Below, piece by piece: positions 15,038 through 23,193 of a DNA stretch of 64,000 nucleotides. The notes below the pieces were generated by a model. It had not been told where the DNA came from, did not search any database, and saw only the letters and a list, made by a program, of their open reading frames with translations. Position numbers and translations under genes: made by a program. Position 1 is the first letter of the stretch; the number at the start of each line of letters is the position of its first letter. Source of the stretch: Streptomyces sp. NBC_00554 (GTDB lineage: Bacteria > Actinomycetota > Actinomycetes > Streptomycetales > Streptomycetaceae); contig NZ_CP107799.1 in NCBI RefSeq assembly GCF_041431135.1, positions 7,068,001 to 7,132,000 on the forward strand, in the 5' to 3' direction.

Positions 15038-16675
15038 TTAGGTGGTGAGTACGGACTCCTCCACTGTTTCGAGGCGGGCGCCTCCGCCGCGCAGAGCCCG
15101 TGCCTGGTCCAGGCGCAGGGATGCGGAACGCCCGCGCAGCGTCAGGGTCATCAGCTGGTTGCCGAACCAGGGGCCGCCGGCTCTGCGCCACTCGACGGGC
15201 GGGTGCGCGCAGCGGCCGTGCCGGGTGAACCGGTGCCCGATCGCCCGCCCGAGGCCGCTCCAGCCGAAGCGGAAGCCGAGCCTTATGTGCAGCGGTATCG
15301 AGTTGTGGACGGGGGAGCAGGTCAGCTGGAGCACCCGGGCGGCGGGCTGGGCGCCGCCGGGCCAGGTCGGCTCGGCGACATACGCGTGGTGCACGTCTCC
15401 GGACAGCACGCACACCGTCGCCGGGGCGTCGTCCCCTGAGCCCGCCCCGGCGATGAACTCCGTGAGCGCCTCGAACGAGGACGGGAACGCCGCCCAGTGC
15501 TCCAGGTCGGCAGCCCTGCGCATCTTCTCGCCGAACCGCGCCCACCGTTCACCCCGTTTCCCCTCGCACAGCGCCGCGTTCCAGGTCTCGGCGTCGTGTA
15601 TGAGCGGGGGAAGCAGCCAGGGCAGGGAGGTGCCGATGAGGAGATGGTCGTACGAGCCGGGCGACTCCAGCGCCTGTTCGCGCAGCCACTGGGCCTCCCC
15701 GGGGTCGATCATCCGGCGGTTCTTCTCGTCGAGGACGCGGGCCGCGCGGGTGTCGAGCATGACGACGCGGACGCGGCCGAAGTCGCGGCGGTAGCTCCAG
15801 CGGACGGAGGCGGGGTCGGCGTCCGCCTGGGCGGAGAAGGCGCGCAGGACGTCGGTGCCGTCGGGGGTCTCGCGGACGGCGGCGTACAGCAGGTCCTCGG
15901 ACAGTTCGCGCGGGGAGAGGTTGCCGAGGTGCTGGTGGACCCAGTAGGACATCAGGCCGCTCAGGATCCGCTCGCGCCACCACGGGGTGGCGCGCATGTC
16001 GGCGACCCAGGAGGCGCTGGTGTTCCAGTCGTCGATGACGTCGTGGTCGTCGAAGATCATGCAGCTGGGCACGGTGGACAGCAGCCAGCGGATCTCGGGG
16101 TCGAGCCAGGACTCGTAGTAGAGGCGGGTGTACTCCTCGTAGTCCGCGACCTGGTGGCCCGGGGGGTCGTCGAGGCCGCGGCGGGCGGCGATCCAGCCGA
16201 GCGTGGCCTGGGAGACCTCGTCCGCGTACACCTGGTCGCCCAACAGCAGCAGAACGTCCGGGCGTTCGCCTTCCGGAGCCCCGGCGATGCGGGCCGCCAG
16301 GGTGTCGAGGGCGTCCGGGCCCACCGGGTCCTTCTCGTCCTCGGGCGGCGCGGCCCAGCGGCAGGAGCCGAAGGTGACCCGGACGGTGTCACCGTCGAGG
16401 GTGCTGACGACCGAGGGCGGGAACCCGGAGTCGGGCAGCGGCCAGACGGAGGAACCGTCCAGCAACACCTCGTACGCGGTCGCCGTCCCCGGGGTCAGTC
16501 CGCTCACCGGCACCAACGCGTAGTGGTGTCCGGCGACTTGGAAGGTCCGGGCCTCGCCGCGAGAGCCGTCGGCGCAGCGCACCTCGGCGATGCACGGACG
16601 GCTCGCCTCGACCCAGAAGGTCGCGGACGAGCCGTCGACGTACCTCAGCAGCGGTCCCAGGCGCAGTTCCGCCAA
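15038..16675 (-). CDS. PhoD-like alkaline phosphatase family protein
   Basis: A 545-aa metallophosphatase of the PhoD type. After an N-terminal beta domain (TFWVEASRPCIAEVRC) come the metal-site motifs FGSCRWA near 124, LLLLGDQVYADEVS near 165, IFDDHDVIDDWN near 220 and VCVLSGDVHHAYVAEP near 420. No signal peptide is present, so it appears cytoplasmic, unlike Tat-exported PhoD. The start codon is TTG at 16675 with GGAGGAGG in good position. The substrate is probably a phosphodiester or phosphomonoester. No PHO box was seen upstream. A hairpin in the leader overlaps the ribosome binding site region. Confidence 0.8.
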   Translation of the reverse strand: MAELRLGPLLRYVDGSSATFWVEASRPCIAEVRCADGSRGEARTFQVAGHHYALVPVSGLTPGTATAYEVLLDGSSVWPLPDSGFPPSVVSTLDGDTVRVTFGSCRWAAPPEDEKDPVGPDALDTLAARIAGAPEGERPDVLLLLGDQVYADEVSQATLGWIAARRGLDDPPGHQVADYEEYTRLYYESWLDPEIRWLLSTVPSCMIFDDHDVIDDWNTSASWVADMRATPWWRERILSGLMSYWVHQHLGNLSPRELSEDLLYAAVRETPDGTDVLRAFSAQADADPASVRWSYRRDFGRVRVVMLDTRAARVLDEKNRRMIDPGEAQWLREQALESPGSYDHLLIGTSLPWLLPPLIHDAETWNAALCEGKRGERWARFGEKMRRAADLEHWAAFPSSFEALTEFIAGAGSGDDAPATVCVLSGDVHHAYVAEPTWPGGAQPAARVLQLTCSPVHNSIPLHIRLGFRFGWSGLGRAIGHRFTRHGRCAHPPVEWRRAGGPWFGNQLMTLTLRGRSASLRLDQARALRGGGARLETVEESVLTT

Positions 16676-16688
16676 GTTGATCAGCCTC

Positions 16689-16721
16689 CTCCGTCGCCCC
16701 GTACGGTACGGAACGACGGAG
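16689..16721 (-). terminator. Nested hairpin between the HNH gene and phoD-like gene
   Basis: CTCCGTCG and CGACGGAG (16689-16696 and 16714-16721) enclose the 13-bp palindrome CCGTACGGTACGG (16699-16711). On the minus strand it ends in GGAG, part of the phoD-like ribosome binding site. It may terminate the upstream HNH gene and also partly mask translation initiation. Confidence 0.5.
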
Positions 16722-16768
16722 GTCGGCGGGGAGGTTCCGGGAACCGCGACCTTGTGAATTGCGCCGGA

Positions 16769-17413
16769 TCAGCAGCCGCTGAGGACCGAGGTCAGCTTGG
16801 CCTTCTCCGCGGTGTCGACCGAGAGGTCGTAGTAGTACTTCACCTGGACCCAGGCACGGACGTACGTGCAGGCGTACGAGGTGACGGACGGCATCCACTC
16901 GGCCGGGTCCTGGTCGCTCTTCGACTGGTTCACGTTGTCCGTGACGGCGATGAGCTGCGGGCGGACCAGGTCGTTGGCGAAGTTCTGCCGCTGGGTGCTG
17001 GTCCAGCTGTCGGCGCCGGAGTCCCAGGCCTCGGCCAGCGGGACCAGGTGGTCGATGTCCAGGTCGGACGCGGCGGTCCAGGTGGCGCCGTCGTAGACGG
17101 AGTACCAACTGCCGCTGGTGGCGGCACAGGCGGAGCTGGTGACGACGTTCGTGCCGTCCCGCTTCAGGACCGTCTCGCGGGTGTTGCAGGTGCCGCTGAT
17201 GGTGATCCAGTGGTTGAACAGATCACGGTCGTAGCCGGTGCGGTCCTCGGTCGCCACGGTGAGGGAGGCGAGGTAGGTGCGGGCGGTGGCGGCGCTGACC
17301 GGGGTGGGCAGCGCGGCGGAGGCGGTCGGGCCGTTGAAAATCCCGACCATGGCTATCAGACCGGTGACGGCTGCGAGTACACTCAGCCGTCGACGCGCGT
17401 AGACCTTTGGCAT
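16769..17413 (-). CDS. Secreted HNH endonuclease (DUF1524 family)
   Basis: A 214-aa exported protein with a signal peptide (about residues 1-33, ending ASAA). The catalytic beta-beta-alpha-metal site is DIDHLVPLAEAWDSGAD, followed by NFANDLVRPQLIAVTDNVNQSKSD and DPAEWMP, the usual order of the DUF1524/HNH nuclease family. Four cysteines in the mature part (two around residues 76-95, two near 183 and 214) probably form disulfides. It is likely an extracellular nuclease for scavenging DNA. The start at 17413 has GGGAG just upstream. Secreted relatives are common in Streptomyces. Confidence 0.85.
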   Translation of the reverse strand: MPKVYARRRLSVLAAVTGLIAMVGIFNGPTASAALPTPVSAATARTYLASLTVATEDRTGYDRDLFNHWITISGTCNTRETVLKRDGTNVVTSSACAATSGSWYSVYDGATWTAASDLDIDHLVPLAEAWDSGADSWTSTQRQNFANDLVRPQLIAVTDNVNQSKSDQDPAEWMPSVTSYACTYVRAWVQVKYYYDLSVDTAEKAKLTSVLSGC

Positions 17414-17543
17414 GCGAACTCCCTTGGAGTGGGGGGTCGTTGGGGGCGAGCGAGCACATGCTTGCGGCGGCGTGTTTCCAGAGGATGTGCGTCAGGTGAG
17501 AAGTTAGTGACGTGCTCATGACACATCAAGACTTCTGACGAAT

Positions 17544-17594
17544 CTGGCGAACCAGATGTCCTACGCCAGTCCGACGAACCAGAACTCCTACGCC
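17544..17594. repeat. Two direct 24-25 bp repeats
   Basis: CTGGCGAACCAGATGTCCTA (from 17544) and TCCGACGAACCAGAACTCCT (from 17570) are diverged tandem copies, each ending CTACGCC. They lie in the gap between the divergent HNH gene and the riboswitch leader. No function is evident. Confidence 0.6.
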
Positions 17595-17653
17595 TGCGGC
17601 GGGACCAAAGGCCCTACGGGGTCCGCGCGGCCGTCCCGTACGATGGATGGCGC

Positions 17654-17765
17654 AGAAGGGGAGTAGCTCTTCGCCGGACCGTCGACATACTGCTCAGCTC
17701 GTCTGAGCCGGCGCCCGGAGGCAGACCTCGTTCACGGGGCCGGCCAGCGAGACCTTCGGCAAGCA
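17654..17765 (+). promoter_or_regulatory. yybP-ykoY manganese riboswitch
   Basis: The RNA shows the two conserved ends of the class: AAGGGGAGTAGCTC (17656-17669) near the 5' side and CCAGCGAGACCTTC (17744-17757) at the 3' side, with stems such as GCTC-AGCTCGTCT-GAGC between them. It precedes a TMEM165/GDT1-family gene, one of the classical genes under this Mn2+ sensor. A hairpin CGTACG-TTTT-CGTACG (17787-17802) follows and could be part of the expression platform. Confidence 0.88.
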
Positions 17766-17885
17766 GTGCACAACATGTGCGTCATTCGTACGTTTTCGTA
17801 CGGGTGCCCCTGTGTGCTGCCGTGCCGAGGTGTCGCGTCGCAGTCACAGCACTCTCGGTGGGGCAGCCCGACCGATTGAGGAATT

Positions 17886-18467
17886 TTGATCAGCTTCAGT
17901 GTCATGGCCGTCGTCTTCGGCGTCGTCTTCCTCGCCGAACTGCCGGACAAGACCGCGCTAGCCGGACTCGTCCTCGGCACCCGCTACCGCGCCTCGTACG
18001 TCTTCGCAGGCGTCGCCGCCGCGTTCGCCCTCCATGTAGCGCTCGCAGTCGCTGCGGGCAGCGTCCTGACCCTGCTGCCGCAGCAGATCGTGCACGCCGT
18101 CACCGGTGTGCTCTTCCTCGGTGGCGCGGCGGTGCTGCTGATGAAGAAGGACGAGGACGAGGAGGAGGTCCGCAAGCCCGCGAACCAGAGCTTCTGGAAG
18201 GTTTCCGGGGCGGGCTTCATGCTCATCCTGGTCGCCGAGTTCGGCGATCTCACCCAGATCATGACGGCGAACCTCGCGGCCCGCTACGACGATCCGCTCT
18301 CCGTCGGCCTCGGTGCGGTGCTCGCGCTGTGGGCGGTCGCCGGGCTCGGGATCGTCGGCGGCAAGGCGCTGATGAAGCGGGTGCCGCTGCGGCTGATCAC
18401 CAAGGTCGCGGCGATGCTGATGCTGGGGCTCGGGGTGTGGAGCCTGTTCGAGGCGGTGACGGGCTGA
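17886..18467 (+). CDS. TMEM165/GDT1 (UPF0016) family Mn2+ exporter
   Basis: A 193-aa membrane protein with six predicted helices in two homologous halves. Each half has the family signature: ELPDKTALAGL near residues 18-28 (the usual G is P here) and EFGDLTQIMTANLA near 117-130. An acidic, Lys-rich loop (KKDEDEEEVRKP) joins the halves. Relatives export Mn2+ (MneA, Gdt1), and the upstream yybP-ykoY riboswitch should turn the gene on when Mn2+ is high. The start is TTG at 17886, supported by GAGGA five bases before it and by the family N-terminus; an ATG six codons later is possible. Confidence 0.88.
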   Translation: MISFSVMAVVFGVVFLAELPDKTALAGLVLGTRYRASYVFAGVAAAFALHVALAVAAGSVLTLLPQQIVHAVTGVLFLGGAAVLLMKKDEDEEEVRKPANQSFWKVSGAGFMLILVAEFGDLTQIMTANLAARYDDPLSVGLGAVLALWAVAGLGIVGGKALMKRVPLRLITKVAAMLMLGLGVWSLFEAVTG

Positions 18468-18741
18468 GGCCCCCGTGCTCGGTCGGGCAGGTGTCCGTGC
18501 GGCGTACGGGTGGTGTCTCCCTGCTGTCTTGGGGGTGACTTTCCGTAGGTGCGTTGGTAAAGCGCCTGGTCAGGGGCGGTGGCGCCGAGGCCCTCTCTTT
18601 TTGTATCGTGAAGGAACAAAGTGGCTCCCGTCCGCACTCCCTGACCGGCGGGCGGGGTCACCTTGTCCCTGGGGGCCGTAACCGGTCCCCTTTGCTGGGT
18701 TTTCCTCGTTTCCCACGTCTTCCGCGCCCTGGAGCATGCCG

Positions 18742-19401
18742 ATGACGGCTCCCACCGTTCTGACCGCCCGCGCCCTCCTGCTCGACATGGACGGCACCCT
18801 CGTCAACTCGGACGCCGTCGTCGAGCGCGTCTGGCGCCGCTGGGCCGACCGGCACGGGCTGGACGGCGACGAGGTCATGAAGGTCGTCCACGGCAGGCAG
18901 GGGTACGCCTCGATGGCCGTGCTGCTGCCGAGCCGGCCGATGGAGCAGAACTACGCGGACAACGCGTGGATGCTTGCCGAGGAGACGGCCGACATGGACG
19001 GCGTCGTCGCGGTTCCCGGTGCGGGGGAGTTCCTGGCGTCCCTTGCCGGGCTTCCGCATGCGCTGGTGACCTCCGCGGACGTGGGGCTGTCCACCGCGCG
19101 GATGGCTGCGGCCGGGCTTGCGCTGCCCGATGTGCGGGTCACCGCCGAGTCCGTCGGGGCGAGCAAGCCGGATCCCGAGGGGTTCCTCAAGGGGGCCGCG
19201 GAACTGGGCGTCGCGCCTGAGGAGTGTGTCGTTTTCGAGGACTCCGGGGCGGGGATCTCGGCGGGGCGTGCCGCCGGGATGCGGGTCGTCGGGGTCGGTC
19301 CTCGGGCCGGGTTCCACCGGCCCGATGTGGTGGTCCGTGACCTTACGCAGGTGCGGGTCGAGGGTGTGGACGGTGGGGGGATTCGGCTGTACGTGGGGTG
19401 A
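18742..19401 (+). CDS. HAD-superfamily sugar phosphatase
   Basis: A 219-aa haloacid dehalogenase-type phosphatase. Motif I is DMDGT (Asp15, Asp17), motif II is LVTSADV, motif III is KPDPEGF and motif IV is FEDSGAGISAG. The helical cap between motifs I and II is of the C1 type found in beta-phosphoglucomutase and glycerol- or sugar-phosphate phosphatases. The ATG at 18742 is preferred over the one at 18736 because GGAG at 18731-18734 is seven bases before it. The DNA after the stop is a repeat-rich non-coding zone. Confidence 0.85.
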   Translation: MTAPTVLTARALLLDMDGTLVNSDAVVERVWRRWADRHGLDGDEVMKVVHGRQGYASMAVLLPSRPMEQNYADNAWMLAEETADMDGVVAVPGAGEFLASLAGLPHALVTSADVGLSTARMAAAGLALPDVRVTAESVGASKPDPEGFLKGAAELGVAPEECVVFEDSGAGISAGRAAGMRVVGVGPRAGFHRPDVVVRDLTQVRVEGVDGGGIRLYVG

Positions 19402-19429
19402 GGGCGTGGGCCCGACGCGGGTGCGGGGG

Positions 19430-19540
19430 AAGGGTTTTTTCGCCCCCTCCGCCCCTACCCGTCCCTTGCTTCCTGGGGGCTCCGCCCCCAGACCCCCGTT
19501 CGCCCGAAGGGCTCGTCCTCAAACGCCGGACGGGCTGAAT
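19430..19540. repeat. Dispersed terminator-like repeat, copy 1
   Basis: TTTTTTCGCCCCCTCCGCCC leads to the hairpin CTGGGGGC-TCC-GCCCCCAG (19473-19491) and ends CGTCCTCAAACGCCGGACGG. The same block occurs at 25327-25435. This is a familiar intergenic repeat of Streptomyces and probably terminates the HAD gene. Confidence 0.75.
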
Positions 19541-19808
19541 GGCCCTACCCGGAGCTGAAGAGTGCCGCCCCCGTGGGTGGGTGGGGGATCGGGATGGTGC
19601 AGCGTTTTCCTGGACGCCGGTCGGGCTGAATGGCCCTGCCCGGAGCTGAAGAGTGCCGCCCCCGCGGGTGGGTGGGGGATTGGGATGGCGCAGTGTTTTC
19701 CCGGGCGCCGGTCGGGCTGAAGGGTGCTCGCCGGGCTGAGAGGTGCGGCTCCGCGGGTGGGTGGGGGATTGGGATGGCGCAGACTTTTCCCGGACGCCGG
19801 ACGGGCTG
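19523..19808. repeat. Three tandem ~91-bp units
   Basis: Units begin at 19523, 19614 and 19705 (period 91, then 89) and end with a partial fourth at 19794. Each starts with a form of RCGCCGGWCGGGCTGAA and contains GGGTGGGTGGGGGAT. The array grew from the 3' end of the dispersed repeat before it. It is non-coding. Confidence 0.85.
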
Positions 19809-19831
19809 GCTGATGATGCCCACCGGCGGGA

Positions 19832-19944
19832 GGGGGCGTGCCGGTACGTCCAAAGCCCGTCGCGTACGTTCGCGTCACCGGACGTTTCAGTGCTCGGGCG
19901 ACGTCTGATCCGGCGGCGACGGGCGGACGTACCGGCACGCCCCC
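19832..19944. repeat. Long inverted repeat, ~113 bp hairpin
   Basis: GGGGGCGTGCCGGTACGTCC (19832-19851) is perfectly complementary to 19925-19944. After a 3-nt bulge the stem continues with GCCCGTCG (19855-19862) against CGACGGGC (19917-19924). The 54-nt apex has further short pairings. It lies between convergent genes. It could be a terminator, a miniature mobile element or a structured RNA; no target duplication was seen. Confidence 0.8.
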
Positions 19945-19975
19945 GACCCACCCACCGAGCAGCAGGCCGAAACGG

Positions 19976-20908
19976 TCACGGCTCCGTCGTCTCCGCTTCC
20001 AGGCTCGTCCGGGTCGCCCCGCCGTACACGCCCAGGTCGTCGGCTGTGATTCCCCGGGCCCACTGGTAGCGGCGTACGGATTCCTCGACCTGGTTGTCGT
20101 AGTCGCCGTCGGCATTGCCGACGTACAGGGCCAACTGCGTCAGGCGGAGCTGGAGTTCGGTGACCTCGGGGCCCTCGTCGCCGCGGCGCAGGATTTCGGT
20201 CTGGCGTCCGTCGTCCGATTCGTCGCCGGTGGCCTCCGCCGAGCCGGTGGCGCGCTCGGTCGTCGGGGTCTGGGACGGAGTGGCCGACGGGGACGGGGTC
20301 GAGGACGCGGCCGACGAGCGTGACGGTGAGGGGGTCGCGCTGGGCGGCGGCGGCGCCGGGGCGGCCGGCGCCGGGGGCGACGACGACGTGCTCGTGGACG
20401 GTGACGCCGAGGCGGACGTGGGGGACGCCTCCGGGACGCTCGCTCGAACGGCGTCCGGCAGGGCGCCGTCCCGCGAGGGAGTGTCGTACGAGAACAGCCC
20501 ACTGGCGAAGCCCGCCGCGGCGACGACCGTCACCACGGCCCCGGCGACGCCCAGGAGGACGACGCGACGCCGCCGCCCGGACCGGGGTGGTACGTCCGGC
20601 GGCGCGCCGGCGCCGCTAGGCACGGCCGCCAGCCGCATCGTCGACGCGGACGCATCGTCGGAGAACCCCGGTACGGCGACGGACACCGGCACCACGGCCG
20701 TGTCCGCGTCCCCCGGCTCAAGCTCCACGTACGGCCGGATCCGCAGCGGATCGAAGTCCTCCGCCGCAGCCGCCTCCGCCGTACGCGCGTCGCGCAGCGC
20801 ATCCGACGCACGCTGGGTGCAGGCGCACGACGGGCTGCCGTCCGGCGCACGGGGCGCCGCGCACTCGGGGCATATGTGCCCGTTCGGTTCATTCACGCGT
20901 GGATCCAT
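19976..20908 (-). CDS. Membrane-anchored peptidoglycan-binding protein
   Basis: A 310-aa protein with four parts. The cytoplasmic N-terminus has a zinc-ribbon-like set of cysteines (HICPECAAPRAPDGSPSCAC), then an acidic region, then one membrane helix near residues 110-132 after RSGRRRR. Outside follow a Ser/Thr/Pro/Ala-rich linker of about 80 residues and a C-terminal PG_binding_1-like domain: LRRGDEGPEVTELQLRL through TRTSLEAE. The layout suggests a cell-wall-anchored sensor or scaffold. The ATG at 20908 has GGAGG eight bases before it. It is divergent from the MFS-wHTH gene. Confidence 0.78.
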   Translation of the reverse strand: MDPRVNEPNGHICPECAAPRAPDGSPSCACTQRASDALRDARTAEAAAAEDFDPLRIRPYVELEPGDADTAVVPVSVAVPGFSDDASASTMRLAAVPSGAGAPPDVPPRSGRRRRVVLLGVAGAVVTVVAAAGFASGLFSYDTPSRDGALPDAVRASVPEASPTSASASPSTSTSSSPPAPAAPAPPPPSATPSPSRSSAASSTPSPSATPSQTPTTERATGSAEATGDESDDGRQTEILRRGDEGPEVTELQLRLTQLALYVGNADGDYDNQVEESVRRYQWARGITADDLGVYGGATRTSLEAETTEP

Positions 20909-21085
20909 CCCCTGTCCTCCCCCTGAGGAACTCCCGAGGTTATCCGTACGTCCCCCACACAATCTCCCCGGAGCCCCCGGAATCCCGGCCTCCGCAGGAC
21001 TCAACAGGCCATAACCGGTCACACCGATCAGGATGGAGGGTGACCGGGACGCTACCGGGGCCCTCGGGGCCGGCGGGAGGTCTGC

Positions 21086-23185
21086 ATGACCGAGGACGGG
21101 CACGGCACGGACGGCACGCCGTCCGCGCCGCTGGGCGTGAACGAGAGCGCCGTCAGACGGCGCGAGGCGGCCGCCACCGACGCCGGCGAGCACGTGCACG
21201 GCAGCGTCCTCGTCTCGATCGGCGCGCTGCTGCTCGGCATGCTGCTGGCCTCCCTCGACCAGACGATCGTGTCGACGGCGCTGCCGACGATCGTCAGCGA
21301 CCTCGGCGGCCTGGACCACCTGTCCTGGGTGGTCACCGCGTACCTGCTCGCGTCGACCGCGGCGACCCCGCTGTGGGGGAAGCTCGGCGACCAGTACGGC
21401 CGGAAGAGGCTGTTCCAGGCCGCGATCGTGATCTTCCTGATCGGCTCCGCGCTGTGCGGCCTCGCGCAGAACATGCCGCAGCTGATCGGCTTCCGGGCGC
21501 TTCAGGGCCTCGGCGGCGGCGGACTCATGGTCCTGTCGATGGCGATCGTCGGAGACCTCGTCCCGCCGCGCGAACGCGGCAAGTACCAGGGCCTGTTCGG
21601 CGCCGTCTTCGGCACGACCAGTGTGCTCGGCCCGCTCCTCGGCGGACTCTTCACCGAACACCTCAGCTGGCGCTGGGTCTTCTACATCAACCTGCCCATC
21701 GGCGTCGTCGCGCTCATCGTGATCGCGACGGTCCTGCACATCCCGAGGAAGTCGGCCAAGCACGTCATCGACTACCTCGGCACCTTCCTCATCGCGGCGG
21801 TCGCCACCGCCCTGATCATGGTGGCCTCGTTCGGCGGCACCACCTGGGGCTGGGGCTCGCCGCAGATCATCGGCCTCGCGGTCCTGGGTGTCGTACTGGC
21901 CGTGGCCTTCGTGTCCGTCGAACGCAGGGCGGCCGAACCGGTCCTCCCGCCCAAGCTGTTCCGCATCCGCACCTTCGTCCTGTCCGCCGTCATCAGCTTC
22001 ATCGTCGGCTTCGCGATGTTCGGCGCGATGACCTACCTGCCGACGTTCCTCCAGGTCGTGCAGGGCGTGACGCCGACGATGTCCGGCGTGCACCTGTTGC
22101 CGATGGTGTTCGGCCTGCTGCTCGCCTCCACCGCCTCCGGGCAGATCGTCAGCCGCACCGGCCGCTGGAAGGTGTTCCCCATCGCCGGTACGGGGATCAC
22201 GGCCCTCGGTCTGCTGCTCCTCCACCAGCTCGACGAGTTCAGCAGTACCGGCGAGATGAGCGCGTACTTCTTCGTCTTCGGTCTGGGCCTCGGCCTGGTC
22301 ATGCAGGTGCTGGTGCTGATCGTGCAGAACGCGGTCCCGTACGAGGATCTGGGCGTCGCCACCTCGGGCGCCACCTTCTTCCGCTCCATCGGCGCCGCGT
22401 TCGGCGTGGCCATCTTCGGCTCGGTCTTCGCGAGCCGCCTCGGCGACAAGCTGACGACCGCGCTCGGCGGACAGCAGCTCCCGGCGGGCACCAGCGTGGA
22501 CTCGCTCAAGGCCGACCCGAAGGGCATCGCCGACCTGCCGGCCGCGCTGAGGCCGCCCGTCCTGCACGCGTACGCCTCGGCCATCACCGACGTGTTCCTG
22601 TACGCCGCCCCGGTCGCCCTCCTCGGTTTCGTACTGGCGTGGTTCCTGCGCGAGGACAAGCTGCGCGGGTCGGTCACGGCGCCGGATGCCACCCAGACGC
22701 TCGCGAGCAATCCGGTGGAGCGTTCGTCGTACGACGAGGTGTGCCGGGCGCTGTCCGTGCTCGGCACCCGGGAGGGGCGGCGCGAGATCTACGAGAAGAT
22801 CACCGTGCGGGCCGGCTACGACCTGCTGCCCGCCGCGAGCTGGCTGCTGCTGCGCATCAGGAAGTACGGGTGGGCCGAGCCCGCGCAGCTGGCCGAGCAC
22901 AGCGCGGTACCGCTGACCGTCGTGATGGCCGCGGCCCGGCAGGTCGAGGAGCGCAGGCTCGCCGTCCGCGAGGGACTCGACCTCGTGCTGACGGACGAGG
23001 GCCGAGAGGCCGCCGCGACGCTGTCCAGGGCGCGTGAGGAGTCCCTGGGGGAGCTGCTCGGCGACTGGTGGGGGCCGGACCGCCCGACCGATCTGGTCAA
23101 GCTGGTCGAGGAGTTGAACGCCGAGTTGTGCGGGTCCGACGAGGAGCGCCCGCACGACGGGACGGTGCCGCGGCGCTCGGTCTGA
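21086..23185 (+). CDS. DHA2 MFS drug exporter fused to a C-terminal winged helix
   Basis: A 699-aa protein. Residues about 40-540 are a 14-helix EmrB/QacA-type antiporter, with SLDQTIVSTALPTIVSDL in helix 1, WGKLGDQYGRKRLF (motif A) and GPLLGGLFTEHLSWRWVFYI (motif C). Residues about 550-690 form a cytoplasmic MarR-like winged helix: WLLLRIRKYG, AEPAQLAEHSAVPLTVVMAAARQVEERRLA, then EGLDLVLTDEGREAAATL. The fusion suggests that the pump senses ligand or regulates its own gene, or that the domain has become structural. Similar fusions exist in Streptomyces as I recall. The start could be slightly downstream. Confidence 0.82.
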   Translation: MTEDGHGTDGTPSAPLGVNESAVRRREAAATDAGEHVHGSVLVSIGALLLGMLLASLDQTIVSTALPTIVSDLGGLDHLSWVVTAYLLASTAATPLWGKLGDQYGRKRLFQAAIVIFLIGSALCGLAQNMPQLIGFRALQGLGGGGLMVLSMAIVGDLVPPRERGKYQGLFGAVFGTTSVLGPLLGGLFTEHLSWRWVFYINLPIGVVALIVIATVLHIPRKSAKHVIDYLGTFLIAAVATALIMVASFGGTTWGWGSPQIIGLAVLGVVLAVAFVSVERRAAEPVLPPKLFRIRTFVLSAVISFIVGFAMFGAMTYLPTFLQVVQGVTPTMSGVHLLPMVFGLLLASTASGQIVSRTGRWKVFPIAGTGITALGLLLLHQLDEFSSTGEMSAYFFVFGLGLGLVMQVLVLIVQNAVPYEDLGVATSGATFFRSIGAAFGVAIFGSVFASRLGDKLTTALGGQQLPAGTSVDSLKADPKGIADLPAALRPPVLHAYASAITDVFLYAAPVALLGFVLAWFLREDKLRGSVTAPDATQTLASNPVERSSYDEVCRALSVLGTREGRREIYEKITVRAGYDLLPAASWLLLRIRKYGWAEPAQLAEHSAVPLTVVMAAARQVEERRLAVREGLDLVLTDEGREAAATLSRAREESLGELLGDWWGPDRPTDLVKLVEELNAELCGSDEERPHDGTVPRRSV

Positions 23186-23193
23186 CGTTGTGG

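Noticed and set aside
16676..16768. PHO box upstream of the phoD-like gene
   Set aside because: No GTTCACC-type direct repeats are present, and the protein lacks an export signal.
19430..19975. CRISPR array in the repeat zone
   Set aside because: The units are directly tandem at 91 bp without unique spacers, and no cas genes are near.
19976..23155. 1059-aa minus-strand ORF across the MFS fusion
   Set aside because: Only its last third (19976-20908) is a real gene; the rest is antisense to the MFS gene, with His/Gln/Glu/Arg-rich composition typical of shadow frames in high-GC DNA.
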